In this document: positions 7,646 to 15,157 of the stretch, one piece after another | How positions within the stretch are numbered: the first letter of the stretch is position 1 | Layout: every line of letters starts with the position of its first letter | NCBI GenBank assembly: GCA_041567315.1 | Contig: JBFGCA010000088.1 | Span: 1 to 20,563, forward strand | Origin: JBFGCA01 sp041567315 | GTDB lineage: Bacteria; Acidobacteriota; Thermoanaerobaculia; Multivoradales; JAHEKO01 | DNA: 20,563 nucleotides | Direction of reading: 5' to 3' | The notes under the pieces: generated by a model | Told to the model about the DNA's origin: nothing | What the model saw: the letters and a program-made list of their open reading frames with translations, nothing else | Database searches by the model: none | Position numbers and translations under genes: made by a program

Positions 7646-8560
7646 CTACGCAGTGTCCGTCCAGCCGGTGACCCCGGCCGGCGTCGGTGCCGCCGGCGGC
7701 TCGAAACCGGTCGCCCTGGCGCGCATGAAGGCCTTGAGCAGCGGGAAGAACACCTCTCTCTTCTCGAGATAGACGACGTGCCCGGAACCCTCGATCAGCT
7801 CGAAGCGGACGTCGGGGAAGACGTCGAGGAGCTTCCTCTGCTGCCACAGCGGCAGCACCCGGTCCTGCGAGCCGGAGATCAGCAGGGTGGGCGTCCGCAC
7901 CGCCCGGTACTCGAGCAGCCGCTCGTCGAGGCCCTCGAAGAACGGGTTCTGGGCCTCGGTCAGCCGCACCAGGGCGTGGACGCGGTCCTTGTAGCGGTCG
8001 TGGAAGCGCTGGCGCATGGTCTCGAGAGTCTCGGCCGGCAGGTCGCGCAGGAACTCCTCGCCGAAGATCTTTTCGTAGAGGTAGTGGGTATAGAGCTCGA
8101 AGGCTACCGGCCCCGAGCGATAGAAGCGCAGCGACAGGTCCTGGTACATCTCGAACTGCCGCTCGTGGCTGAGCAGGATCCCCGACAGGGTAAGGGTGTG
8201 GAGGCGGTGCTGGTAGAGACGCCCGTAGTCGAGGGCGATGAAGCCGCCGTAGGAGATCCCCATGACGTGGACCCGCTCGATCCCCAGCCGATCGAGGATG
8301 CCGGTCAAGTGGCGGCAGAAGTCGGGGATGAAGTACGGCTCGTCCGGACACGAAGAGCGGCCCTGCCCCAGGTAGTCGTAGAGCAGCACGTCGAACTCGG
8401 GCACGAGCTCGCCGAGGAAGCCGTACCAGGCCCCGGTGTGCATCGCCAGCCCGTTGAGCAGCACCACGGCCTCGCGGTCGCCGGCCCCGAAGTACTCCCA
8501 CCAGACCCGGTGGGGCCCGGCCTCGAGATGGCCGCTGCGGTCCGGGGTGACCTCCGCCAC
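7646..8560 (-). CDS. Alpha/beta hydrolase, cytoplasmic (third of the operon)
   Basis: Alpha/beta-fold hydrolase of 304 residues without a signal peptide. Nucleophile elbow G-I-S-Y-G at 101-105 (Ser103), acid Asp233 in SGSQDRVLP, and His261 in GSGHVVYLEK make a complete Ser-Asp-His triad. The oxyanion region reads LLNGLAMH (35-41), with Asn-Gly in place of the usual His-Gly. A large cap (about 130-215, rich in Tyr, Phe and Arg) sits between strands 6 and 7. The likely reaction is hydrolysis of an ester, lactone, thioester or C-C bond of a beta-diketone. The GTG start at 8560 overlaps the thiolase stop by one base (TAGTG), and its stop abuts the symporter ATG, so it is coupled on both sides. 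An ATG far upstream in the same frame would overlap the thiolase gene and was not used. Confidence 0.9.
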   Translation of the reverse strand: MAEVTPDRSGHLEAGPHRVWWEYFGAGDREAVVLLNGLAMHTGAWYGFLGELVPEFDVLLYDYLGQGRSSCPDEPYFIPDFCRHLTGILDRLGIERVHVMGISYGGFIALDYGRLYQHRLHTLTLSGILLSHERQFEMYQDLSLRFYRSGPVAFELYTHYLYEKIFGEEFLRDLPAETLETMRQRFHDRYKDRVHALVRLTEAQNPFFEGLDERLLEYRAVRTPTLLISGSQDRVLPLWQQRKLLDVFPDVRFELIEGSGHVVYLEKREVFFPLLKAFMRARATGFEPPAAPTPAGVTGWTDTA

Positions 8561-9771
8561 TACGCCGCCCGCTTGAGGACCGTGCAGACCGAGGCGCAGA
8601 TCGGCCCGCCGATGTTGAAGGTCGCCGCCACCTCGGCGTCGGGCCGCTGGAGCGCCGCCGGCGCCTGGCCGAGCAGCTGCCGCGCCGCCCAGCCGATTAT
8701 CGCCACCCCGGTGGCGCCGATCGGGTGGCCCTTGGCGATCAGCCCGCCCGAGGTGTTGACCGCGCACTCGCCGTGGACCGAGGCCCGGCAATCCTTCCAG
8801 AACCGCGCCCCCTCGCCGTAGGCGGCCTTGCCGATCACCTCGACGCCGATGGCACCCATCACCGTGAAGCAGTCGTGGACCTCGGCGACGTCGACGTCGG
8901 CCGGACCGACGCCGGCCATCTCGTAGGCGGCGTTCATCGCGCGCAGCGCGCCGGCCGGCCGCAGCACGTCGCGGCCCGCCTTGCGCAGCGGATCGGTGGC
9001 CTGGGCGAAGCCGGCCAGCTCGACGCAGTCGCGGCGGTCGCCGCCCAGCCGCTCGAGCCCCTCGCCGGTGGCCAGGATGAGGGCGGCGTAGCCGTCGGTG
9101 ATCTGCGAGCAGTCGTAGGTCTTGAGCGGCAGCCCGTCGACGATGTAGCGGTTGATCCCCTCGATGGTCATCGCCTGCTCGAGGGTGAGCTCCACTTTCT
9201 GCATCTGGGCGTCCGGGTTGTGTCTGGCATGGGCGTACTCGGCGACCGCGATGCGGGCCAGGTCCTCCTCGCTGACCCCGTGCGCGTCCATGTAGGCCTG
9301 CATCACCTCGGCGAAGAGATGGGGAAAGACGTAGACCTTGCCGGCGCGCTCCTCGGGGTGGCTGAACACCCCCAGCGCCCGGCCCACCCGCTTGCCGTCC
9401 ATCTTGCCCTGGTCGTCGCGCATCTTCTCGTAGCCGACGGCGATCCCGACCTCACCGAGGCCCAACAGCAGCTTGTGGGCCACCGACAGCACCGCCTGGC
9501 CGCCGGAGGCACAGGCGTTCTCGACCGACTCGAGGGGCTTGCCCTCGAGACCGGGGACCATGGCCATGAGGCCGGCAAGCAGCCCCTGCTCGTTGAGCGT
9601 GAAGCCGCAGGCGGCACCGATCGAGCCCAGGTCCAGGACCGAGGGTTCGACCTCGAGCTCGTCGCAGGCGCCTCGGACCGCGCGGGCAATGATCTCGGGA
9701 ACCTGGAGGGTCTCCAGCTTGCCAAAGCGGGACTGATGGTAGGCGGCGACGTAGAGCGGTTGGTGCAGCAT
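8560..9771 (-). CDS. SCP2-type thiolase family protein
   Basis: Thiolase-fold enzyme of 403 residues, normal length. Seen: nucleophile Cys87 in ENACASGG; VHDCFT (298-303), which replaces the NEAF loop of classical thiolases as in SCP2/archaeal acetoacetyl-CoA thiolases; GGLIAKGHPIGATG (342-355) with His349; and the C-terminal NIGGPICASVC (386-396), which supplies the second Cys. It would cleave a 3-oxoacyl-CoA with CoA, or run in reverse. Archaeal-type relatives usually sit beside a DUF35 OB-fold protein; none is visible here. ATG 9771 has GAGGAG about 7 nt upstream. It follows an alpha/beta hydrolase gene by 29 nt and overlaps the next one by one base. With the SDR and the CoA ligase of the same operon it makes a partial beta-oxidation set, without an acyl-CoA dehydrogenase or hydratase. 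Confidence 0.9.
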   Translation of the reverse strand: MLHQPLYVAAYHQSRFGKLETLQVPEIIARAVRGACDELEVEPSVLDLGSIGAACGFTLNEQGLLAGLMAMVPGLEGKPLESVENACASGGQAVLSVAHKLLLGLGEVGIAVGYEKMRDDQGKMDGKRVGRALGVFSHPEERAGKVYVFPHLFAEVMQAYMDAHGVSEEDLARIAVAEYAHARHNPDAQMQKVELTLEQAMTIEGINRYIVDGLPLKTYDCSQITDGYAALILATGEGLERLGGDRRDCVELAGFAQATDPLRKAGRDVLRPAGALRAMNAAYEMAGVGPADVDVAEVHDCFTVMGAIGVEVIGKAAYGEGARFWKDCRASVHGECAVNTSGGLIAKGHPIGATGVAIIGWAARQLLGQAPAALQRPDAEVAATFNIGGPICASVCTVLKRAA

Positions 9772-9800
9772 GGGAGATCTCCTCGTCGGCCGAACGGCCG

Positions 9801-10643
9801 TCAGGTGGGTGAACGATCGGCGGCCACGGTGCGCGCGTGCCGGGCGAGGAACTCCCGGGCCACCCGGGCCAGCCAGGCCGGGTCCTCCGCCACCAGGCCG
9901 TGGCCGCTGGTCTCGTGGATGCGGGTCTCGGCGCCGGGAATGGCCGCCGCCAGGGCGAGCGACCGCTCGGCGGGCATCAGCCGGTCCGCACTCGCCAGGA
10001 CGATGAGGGCCGGCGCGCGGACGGCGCCGAGGTGCGGGCGCAGATCGAAGTTCGCCACGGCGGCGAGAATCCCCCGCAGACCGCTGAACCAGGTCTCGGG
10101 CAGTGCCGCGACCTGCGCTGCCCGCTCCGCCAGCTCGGCGGCGTGGCGCCGCCGGAAGTCGTCCGAGTAGATCGCGGCGATCAAGCGCTCGTAGAAGCGC
10201 CCACGGCCGTCGGGGCCGCCGGCGCCGGCGAGCTGCGCGCGCCAGTCGTCGCTGCGCCTTTGCATCGCCGCATCGGCGTGGTCGCCGACGGTCACCGCGA
10301 TCAGCGATCGCACCCGCCGCGGCTCGAGCGCCGCCATCAGCACCGCGAGGGCGCCGCCGTAGGAGGTCCCCAGGAGGTGCACCGCGTCGATCCCCAGATG
10401 GTCGAGCAGGGCGGTGAGATCGGCGACGTTGGCGGCCAGGTCGGGCGGCACCGGCCCGGGGCTGCGGAGCTGGCCGCGCAGGTCGCACAGCACCAGCCGG
10501 TGGCGATCGCGCAGGCGGTTCGAAACCGGGTCCCAGGCGGCGTAGGTCATCATCCCGCCGTTGAGCAGCAGCAGCGGTTCGCCGTCCCCGGCCGGGCGCC
10601 GCGCCCTCTCGACCCGGTGGGCCAGCAACCCGTCGCCGGTCAT
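9801..10643 (-). CDS. Alpha/beta hydrolase, cytoplasmic (second of the operon)
   Basis: Alpha/beta hydrolase of 280 residues without signal peptide. The nucleophile elbow G-T-S-Y-G-G is at 92-97 (Ser94), the acid is Asp220 in LASADRLMP and the His is His248 in TSGHGLVAE. The oxyanion region is LNGGMMTY (27-34), again Asn-Gly rather than His-Gly, a trait shared with the other cytoplasmic hydrolase of the operon. The two share the general plan (LLNG...G.SYGG...D..LP/MP...GH) but differ enough to suggest old duplication or separate recruitment. Substrate unknown; hydrolysis of an ester, lactone or acyl-CoA thioester are candidates. ATG 10643 overlaps the ligase stop as ATGA, so translation is coupled to the CoA ligase. 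A 29-nt gap separates it from the thiolase gene. Confidence 0.88.
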   Translation of the reverse strand: MTGDGLLAHRVERARRPAGDGEPLLLLNGGMMTYAAWDPVSNRLRDRHRLVLCDLRGQLRSPGPVPPDLAANVADLTALLDHLGIDAVHLLGTSYGGALAVLMAALEPRRVRSLIAVTVGDHADAAMQRRSDDWRAQLAGAGGPDGRGRFYERLIAAIYSDDFRRRHAAELAERAAQVAALPETWFSGLRGILAAVANFDLRPHLGAVRAPALIVLASADRLMPAERSLALAAAIPGAETRIHETSGHGLVAEDPAWLARVAREFLARHARTVAADRSPT

Positions 10644-12187
10644 CCGCCCGACCCCGGCAGCCGCTCGCGCAGGTCGCCCTTGACCACCTTGCCGTAGGCG
10701 GTGCGCGGCAGCCGGTCGAGGAACTCGATCCGCTTGGGGATCTTGAACCGCGCCAGCCGCTCGCCGAGATGGGCGGTGAGCGCCTCGCGATCGATCGAGC
10801 GGCCGGCAAGCGGCACCACGAAGGCGACCCCGACCTCACCCCAGCGCTCGTCCGGCACCCCGACCACCGCCGCGTCCTCGACGTCGGCGTGGAGCAGCAG
10901 CGCCGCCTCGATCTCGGCCGGGTAGACGTTGACCCCGCCGCTGATGATCATCTCCTTGCGGCGGCCGGCGACGTAGAAGAAACCCTCCTCGTCGCGGTGC
11001 GCCAGGTCCCCCGAATGAAACCAGCCGTCGGCGTCGAGGGCGGCGGCGGTGGCCTCGGGATCGTTCCAGTAGCCCCGGCAGACGTGGGGGCCGCGAAACA
11101 GCATCTCGCCGACCTCGCCGGCCGGCACCTCGCGGCCCGCCTCGTCGACCAGCCGGACCTCGGTGAACATCAGCGGCTTGCCGATCGAGCCGATCTTGCG
11201 GACCGAGTCCTCGACCGTCATGGCGAAGCAATTGACGCCCACCTCGGTCATCCCGAAGCCCTGCTTGAAGACCACCCCGCGCCGCTGGTAGGCCTCGATC
11301 AGGTAGTGAGGCAGCGGCGCGCCGCCGCTGTAGAAGGCGCGCACGTGGGACAGATCGGCGGTCTCGAACTCCGGCGCCTCCATCAGCAGCTTCCAGATCG
11401 TCGGCACCCCGAGGACCACCGTGCAGCGCTCGCCCTCGATCGTCCGCCAGATCTCGGCGACGTCGAAGCCGCGGTGCAGCACGACGGTGCCGCCGATGGT
11501 GACGATCGGGGTCAGGAAGGCCATCAGCCCGCCGGCGTGGTAGAGCGGCGTGAAGATCGGGCTGACGTCGTCCTCGCGGAGCTGCCAGCTGCAGACCGTG
11601 TTGTAGCCGTTCCAGGCCACCATCCGGTGGGGGATGACGACCCCCTTGGGCCGACCGGTGGTGCCCGAGGTGTAGAGCAGGCAGTAGACCTCCTCGGGGT
11701 CGCAGCGCCGGGGCCGGAAGCCGGCCGGGTCGAGGCCGGCGGCGAGCTCGCCGTAGCCAGCGTCGGGCGCCGCACCGGCGGCGGGCGCGACCGGCTCGTC
11801 GAGGGCCACCCAGCGCTCGACTTCGACCCGCGGCCGGAGCGCCTCGACGGTCTCGGCGAAGGCGCCGTCGTAGACCAGCGCCCGCAGCCCCGAGTCGCGA
11901 ACCACGTGCTCCAGCTCGTGCGCGGTCAGCCGGGTGCCGAGGGTGACCAGCACCACCCCGGTCTTGCCGGCGGCGAAGAAGGTCTCGAGGTACTCGGGCC
12001 GGTTGCCGGCCAGGATTCCCACCCGCTCGCCGGGGGCGAGCCCGAGACGGTCGACCCACAGCCGCGCGCAGCGGACCGCCCGCTCGTCCAGCTCGCGGTA
12101 GGTCAGGCGCTCGCCGCCGACCACCACCAGAGCGGTCTTGTCCGGCGTCAGCCGGGCGCGCTCGCCGAGCAGGTCGCCGTGGATCAC
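10640..12187 (-). CDS. AMP-forming acyl-CoA synthetase (class I adenylate-forming)
   Basis: Adenylate-forming enzyme of 515 residues that would activate a carboxylic acid to its CoA thioester with ATP. All core motifs are intact: P-loop YTSGTTGRPKG (172-182), GFGMTE (310-315), HSGD (391-394), the hinge region GRRKEMIISGG (408-418) and catalytic Lys500 in RTAYGKVVKG (495-504). Size and architecture match medium/long-chain or aryl-CoA ligases; the acid cannot be predicted. GTG 12187 was chosen because GGGAGAG lies 4-5 nt upstream and the protein then begins at the usual IHGDLLGERARLTPDKTAL segment; an in-frame extension to 12412 would overlap the preceding hydrolase gene. It starts 17 nt after that gene and overlaps the next hydrolase gene by 4 nt. 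Confidence 0.93.
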   Translation of the reverse strand: MIHGDLLGERARLTPDKTALVVVGGERLTYRELDERAVRCARLWVDRLGLAPGERVGILAGNRPEYLETFFAAGKTGVVLVTLGTRLTAHELEHVVRDSGLRALVYDGAFAETVEALRPRVEVERWVALDEPVAPAAGAAPDAGYGELAAGLDPAGFRPRRCDPEEVYCLLYTSGTTGRPKGVVIPHRMVAWNGYNTVCSWQLREDDVSPIFTPLYHAGGLMAFLTPIVTIGGTVVLHRGFDVAEIWRTIEGERCTVVLGVPTIWKLLMEAPEFETADLSHVRAFYSGGAPLPHYLIEAYQRRGVVFKQGFGMTEVGVNCFAMTVEDSVRKIGSIGKPLMFTEVRLVDEAGREVPAGEVGEMLFRGPHVCRGYWNDPEATAAALDADGWFHSGDLAHRDEEGFFYVAGRRKEMIISGGVNVYPAEIEAALLLHADVEDAAVVGVPDERWGEVGVAFVVPLAGRSIDREALTAHLGERLARFKIPKRIEFLDRLPRTAYGKVVKGDLRERLPGSGG

Positions 12188-12204
12188 GGGTCTCTCCCCG
12201 ACGG

Positions 12205-13302
12205 CTACTGCCCGGCCTCCGCGGCGGTTGGCGCCGCGGCGGCCGGCGGCTCGCTGCTCAGGACTTCGCGGAGCAGCCGGACGAAGGTCTCCGGACACTC
12301 GTTCATCGGGATGTGCCCGCACCGGGGCACCAGGGTGAGGCGGACCCGCGGCAGGGCGGCGGCCATCTTCTCGGCGTAGCTCACCTTCATCAGCCCGTCC
12401 GACTCTCCCCACAGCAGATCCACCGGGGTCGCGATCTCGCCCAGCTTGCCGTCGAGCAGGAACCCCATCATCCCCGGGAGGTCCTGCATCATGCGCGCGA
12501 CGGCGCCCTCCCGCGACCGCTCGACGATGTCGTCCAGCACCTCGTCCGGCAGCGGCGGGCTCGACGGGTCGCGGATCGCCGCCATCACCGTCCGCGCCTG
12601 CTCGCGGTCGGCCGGCATCAGGGTCAGCCCGCTGGGCTCGGCCAGGATCGCGCCGCCGTTGACCGCCACCACCCGCGCCACCCGCTCGGGGTGGCGGTGG
12701 GCATAGAGCATCGCCAGCCAGGCGCCCATCGAGTTGCCGCCCATGACCAGCGGCGGCTCGAGACCGGCCGCCTCCACCACCACCTCGAGCCCGCCGAAGA
12801 CCGTCGCCATCGGCAGCACCCCTTCCGCGGGCTCGCTCTCGCCGTGCCCGGCCAGATCGGGCACCAGCAGCCGGTGGTCGCCCACCAGCTCCGGCGCCGC
12901 CACCGCCCAGACGCCCCCCGAATCTCCGGACCCGTGAAGCAGCACCAGCGGCTGCCCCGCCCCTCCGATCCAGTAGACCAGCCGGCCGAACTCGCTCTCC
13001 ACGGTGCGGCGCTCCAGACCCGCCGCCGCCAGCGCCGCCCGCCGCTCCCGATCGCGGCGGTCGAGCGGCCTCTCCGGTTCTGCCTGTTCCGCCGGTTGGG
13101 CCTGCCCTACCTGTCCTGCCGGCTCGGCCGACTCGGCTGTTCTCTCTGCCCCCTTTGCCTGCTCCGCCTCTGCCCGGTATCCGGCTACTCCCCCCGCCGC
13201 CGCCGAGGCCACCGGGCCGTTCCCTGCCGACGCCGGGCCGGCGAAACCCGGCGCCACCATCAGGGCCAACACGAGGCCACAGGTCGGGATCTCGAGACTC
13301 AT
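12205..13302 (-). CDS. Exported alpha/beta hydrolase with Ala/Glu/Gln-rich linker
   Basis: A 365-residue protein with a putative signal peptide (1-26, a hydrophobic stretch then AGPASA|G), so probably periplasmic or secreted. Residues about 40-85 form a low-complexity linker rich in Ala, Glu, Gln and Pro with imperfect repeats of AEQAEP/AEPAGQ. The catalytic domain (about 100-350) has HGSG at 123-126 (oxyanion), the elbow G-N-S-M-G at 189-193 (Ser191), Asp302 in LLWGESDGLM and His330 in RCGHIPMNE: a complete triad with the classical His-Gly oxyanion motif, unlike the two cytoplasmic hydrolases of the operon. Likely an esterase acting before inner-membrane import. ATG 13302 has GGGAG 6 nt upstream. 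The linker could tether it to the envelope or have arisen by slippage in GC-rich repeats. Confidence 0.88.
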   Translation of the reverse strand: MSLEIPTCGLVLALMVAPGFAGPASAGNGPVASAAAGGVAGYRAEAEQAKGAERTAESAEPAGQVGQAQPAEQAEPERPLDRRDRERRAALAAAGLERRTVESEFGRLVYWIGGAGQPLVLLHGSGDSGGVWAVAAPELVGDHRLLVPDLAGHGESEPAEGVLPMATVFGGLEVVVEAAGLEPPLVMGGNSMGAWLAMLYAHRHPERVARVVAVNGGAILAEPSGLTLMPADREQARTVMAAIRDPSSPPLPDEVLDDIVERSREGAVARMMQDLPGMMGFLLDGKLGEIATPVDLLWGESDGLMKVSYAEKMAAALPRVRLTLVPRCGHIPMNECPETFVRLLREVLSSEPPAAAAPTAAEAGQ

Positions 13303-13319
13303 GGTCGGCTCCCTTCGAA

Positions 13320-14309
13320 TCACATGCGAAACGCGACCCCGGCCTGGTTGTAGCCCACGCCGGAGCCGATGAAGACCACCAGGTCGCCCACCTCGACCCG
13401 GCCCTTGTCGATGGCGTCGTCGAAGGCCATGCCGAGACAGGCGGAGCCGGTGTAGCCCGACTCCTCCATGATGGTGTGGCTGCGCTCCACCGGCACCCCC
13501 AGCTTGTCCATCACCAGCTCGATCGACGGCTTGCGCACCTGGGTGAAGACGAAGAGGTCGACCTCGTCGAGGTCGAAGCCACCCTGTCGGGCCAGCCGCC
13601 GCGCCAGCCTCGGCCAGCCCTGGTGGTTGACCTCCGGCGGGTAGCGCTCGAGGAGGCGCACCTGGGTGCGGCCCCCCTGAACCGCCTCGACGCTGGCCGG
13701 CTCGGCGGTGCCACCGGCGTAGATGCCCCAGTGCTTGTAGTAGGAGCCGTCGGCCTGGGCGGCGGCGGTGACGAAGCCGGGCCGCTCGCCCGGCTCCAGG
13801 ACCGCGGCGCCGGCGCCGTCGCCGTAGAAGAAGATCATCGGATCGCTGGGCGACGCCAGCCGGTGCATCATGTAGACGCCGATCACCAGCACGGTGCCGA
13901 GGCCGGGGTTGACGCCGATCCAGCCGGCGGCGCTGGCCAGCCCGGTGGGAAACGACGCGCAGGCGCAGCCGACGTCGAAGGTGCCGGCGTTGACCGCCCC
14001 CAGCTTGTGCTGGACCACCACCGAGGTGGCGGGGGTGATGTAGTCCGGCGAGTCGGTGCCGACGATCAGCAGGTCGAGGTCCTCGGGGCGGCGGCCGGCC
14101 CGCTCCAGCGCCTGCCGTCCGGCCCGCACCGCCAGGTCCGAGGTCGCCCAGTCGTCGGGCGCGTGCCACCGCTTGAGGATGCCGGTCGACTCCTCCATCT
14201 TGTCGACGAACTCGACCAGATGGGGGAGACGCCGGCGCAGGTGGTCGTTCGAGACCTCGATTTCGGGCCGGTAGCTGCCAGTGGCGACGATGCGGGCGTA
14301 GCGGCTCAA
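13320..14309 (-). CDS. KASIII-like (FabH-fold) condensing enzyme homologue with altered triad
   Basis: Thiolase-fold protein of 329 residues, the length of FabH. Family marks: FDVGCACASF (111-120), where Cys117 aligns by eye with the FabH nucleophile; GDGAGAAVL (163-171); and C-terminal GSGVGYNQAG (315-324). The FabH HQAN motif with catalytic His aligns with TQVR (256-259), and the GNTSA motif with catalytic Asn aligns with GYTGSA (285-290). His and Asn therefore seem replaced by Thr256 and Tyr286, while Cys is kept. That would abolish the normal decarboxylating condensation and suggests acyl transfer, non-decarboxylative chemistry or another base. An extra Cys115 sits two residues before the nucleophile. 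The start is a TTG with GAGGG 4 nt upstream, only 7 nt after the SDR stop. It is embedded in the putative uptake/degradation operon, not beside fatty-acid synthesis genes. Confidence 0.85.
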   Translation of the reverse strand: MSRYARIVATGSYRPEIEVSNDHLRRRLPHLVEFVDKMEESTGILKRWHAPDDWATSDLAVRAGRQALERAGRRPEDLDLLIVGTDSPDYITPATSVVVQHKLGAVNAGTFDVGCACASFPTGLASAAGWIGVNPGLGTVLVIGVYMMHRLASPSDPMIFFYGDGAGAAVLEPGERPGFVTAAAQADGSYYKHWGIYAGGTAEPASVEAVQGGRTQVRLLERYPPEVNHQGWPRLARRLARQGGFDLDEVDLFVFTQVRKPSIELVMDKLGVPVERSHTIMEESGYTGSACLGMAFDDAIDKGRVEVGDLVVFIGSGVGYNQAGVAFRM

Positions 14310-14316
14310 GGCGCCC

Positions 14317-15069
14317 TCAGGTGCCCACCACCAGGCCGCCGTCGACCGACAGCACGGCGCCGCTGACGAAGGAGGCGGCCTCGGACGCCAGCCACAGGTA
14401 GGCGTTGGCGACGTCCCGGGGGTCGCCCATCCGACCGGTCGGGGTGTGCGCCACCATGCCGTCGAGGATCTTCTGCGGCATCGACTTCAAGATCTCGGTG
14501 GCGATGAAGCCCGGCGCCACGGCGTTGACCCGGATGCCATAGCGGCCCAGCTCACGCGACCACGTGCGGCTCATGTTGATCACCGCCGCCTTGGTGGCCG
14601 CGTAGTTGCTCTGGCCGAAGTTGCCGTAGAGGCCGACCACCGAGGAGGCGTTGAGGATCACCCCGCCGCCACCGCGGATCATGTGGGGGACCACGGCCCG
14701 GCCGCAGTTGAAGACCCCCTTGAAGTTGACGGCGAGGACGGCGTCGAACTGCTCGTCGGTCATCACCGCAGCGACCTCGCCGTCCTTCCACTTGACCAGC
14801 TGGGCGTCGCGCAGGATGCCGGCGTTGTTGACCAGGACGTCGATGCCGCCCCACTCCTTGGCCACCGCAGCGGCCGCCGCCTCGACTGCCGCCGGATCGG
14901 TGACGTCCACCCGCTGGAAGCGGCCGGCTGCCGGGGCCTCGCCCTCGCTGACGTCCCACACCGCCACCCGGCTGCCCTCGCCGGCGAAGGCCTCGGCGGT
15001 CCGCCGGCCGATGCCGGCGGCGCCGCCGGTCACGATCACCACCTTGCCTTCGAGTCCGGTCTCGATCAT
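14317..15069 (-). CDS. Short-chain dehydrogenase/reductase, FabG-like
   Basis: Classical SDR of 250 residues. Seen: TGGAAGIG (14-21) cofactor loop; Asp39 at the end of strand 2, which favours NAD(H) over NADPH; NNAG (81-84); Asn115; Ser143 in NASSVVG; and YAATK (156-160) with Tyr156 and Lys160. Compared with FabG it has a somewhat longer loop after NNAG (KWKDGEVAAVMTDEQFD, 93-109). The NAD preference and operon context favour oxidation of a hydroxyl, for example a 3-hydroxyacyl-CoA to the 3-oxo form that the operon's thiolase could cleave; this is inference. ATG 15069 has a strong GAGGAGGTGAGGG just upstream. It follows the TonB-receptor gene after 88 nt, the largest gap in the train, where a second promoter could sit, although I see no clear hexamers. 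Confidence 0.92.
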   Translation of the reverse strand: MIETGLEGKVVIVTGGAAGIGRRTAEAFAGEGSRVAVWDVSEGEAPAAGRFQRVDVTDPAAVEAAAAAVAKEWGGIDVLVNNAGILRDAQLVKWKDGEVAAVMTDEQFDAVLAVNFKGVFNCGRAVVPHMIRGGGGVILNASSVVGLYGNFGQSNYAATKAAVINMSRTWSRELGRYGIRVNAVAPGFIATEILKSMPQKILDGMVAHTPTGRMGDPRDVANAYLWLASEAASFVSGAVLSVDGGLVVGT

Positions 15070-15157
15070 GCCCTCACCTCCTCATTCCTGGTGGGCAGGG
15101 CCGGGGCGGTCGGGTTCGACGCACGGCCGCCGACCCCACTGGCTGGCGTTCTGATGC

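Noticed and set aside
6266..8821. Very long open frame (over 800 codons) on the plus strand, opposite the symporter, hydrolase and thiolase genes
   Set aside because: Its translation is rich in His, Gln, Arg, Asp and Gly with no domains; it is the usual antisense shadow of GC-rich coding DNA, while the minus-strand frames carry clear family motifs.
8560..14309. PhlACB-like or archaeal acetoacetyl-CoA/HMG-CoA acyl-transfer complex
   Set aside because: A thiolase and a KASIII-fold protein are both present, but the DUF35 OB-fold scaffold that joins them is absent and the two genes are separated by three others.
10640..15069. OleABCD-type olefin or beta-lactone synthesis cluster (KASIII fold, hydrolase, ligase, SDR)
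   Set aside because: The gene classes match superficially, but all hydrolases have Ser nucleophiles instead of the Asp of OleB, the SDR is a short FabG type rather than the extended OleD type, and the KASIII-like protein lacks the His and Asn that OleA uses.
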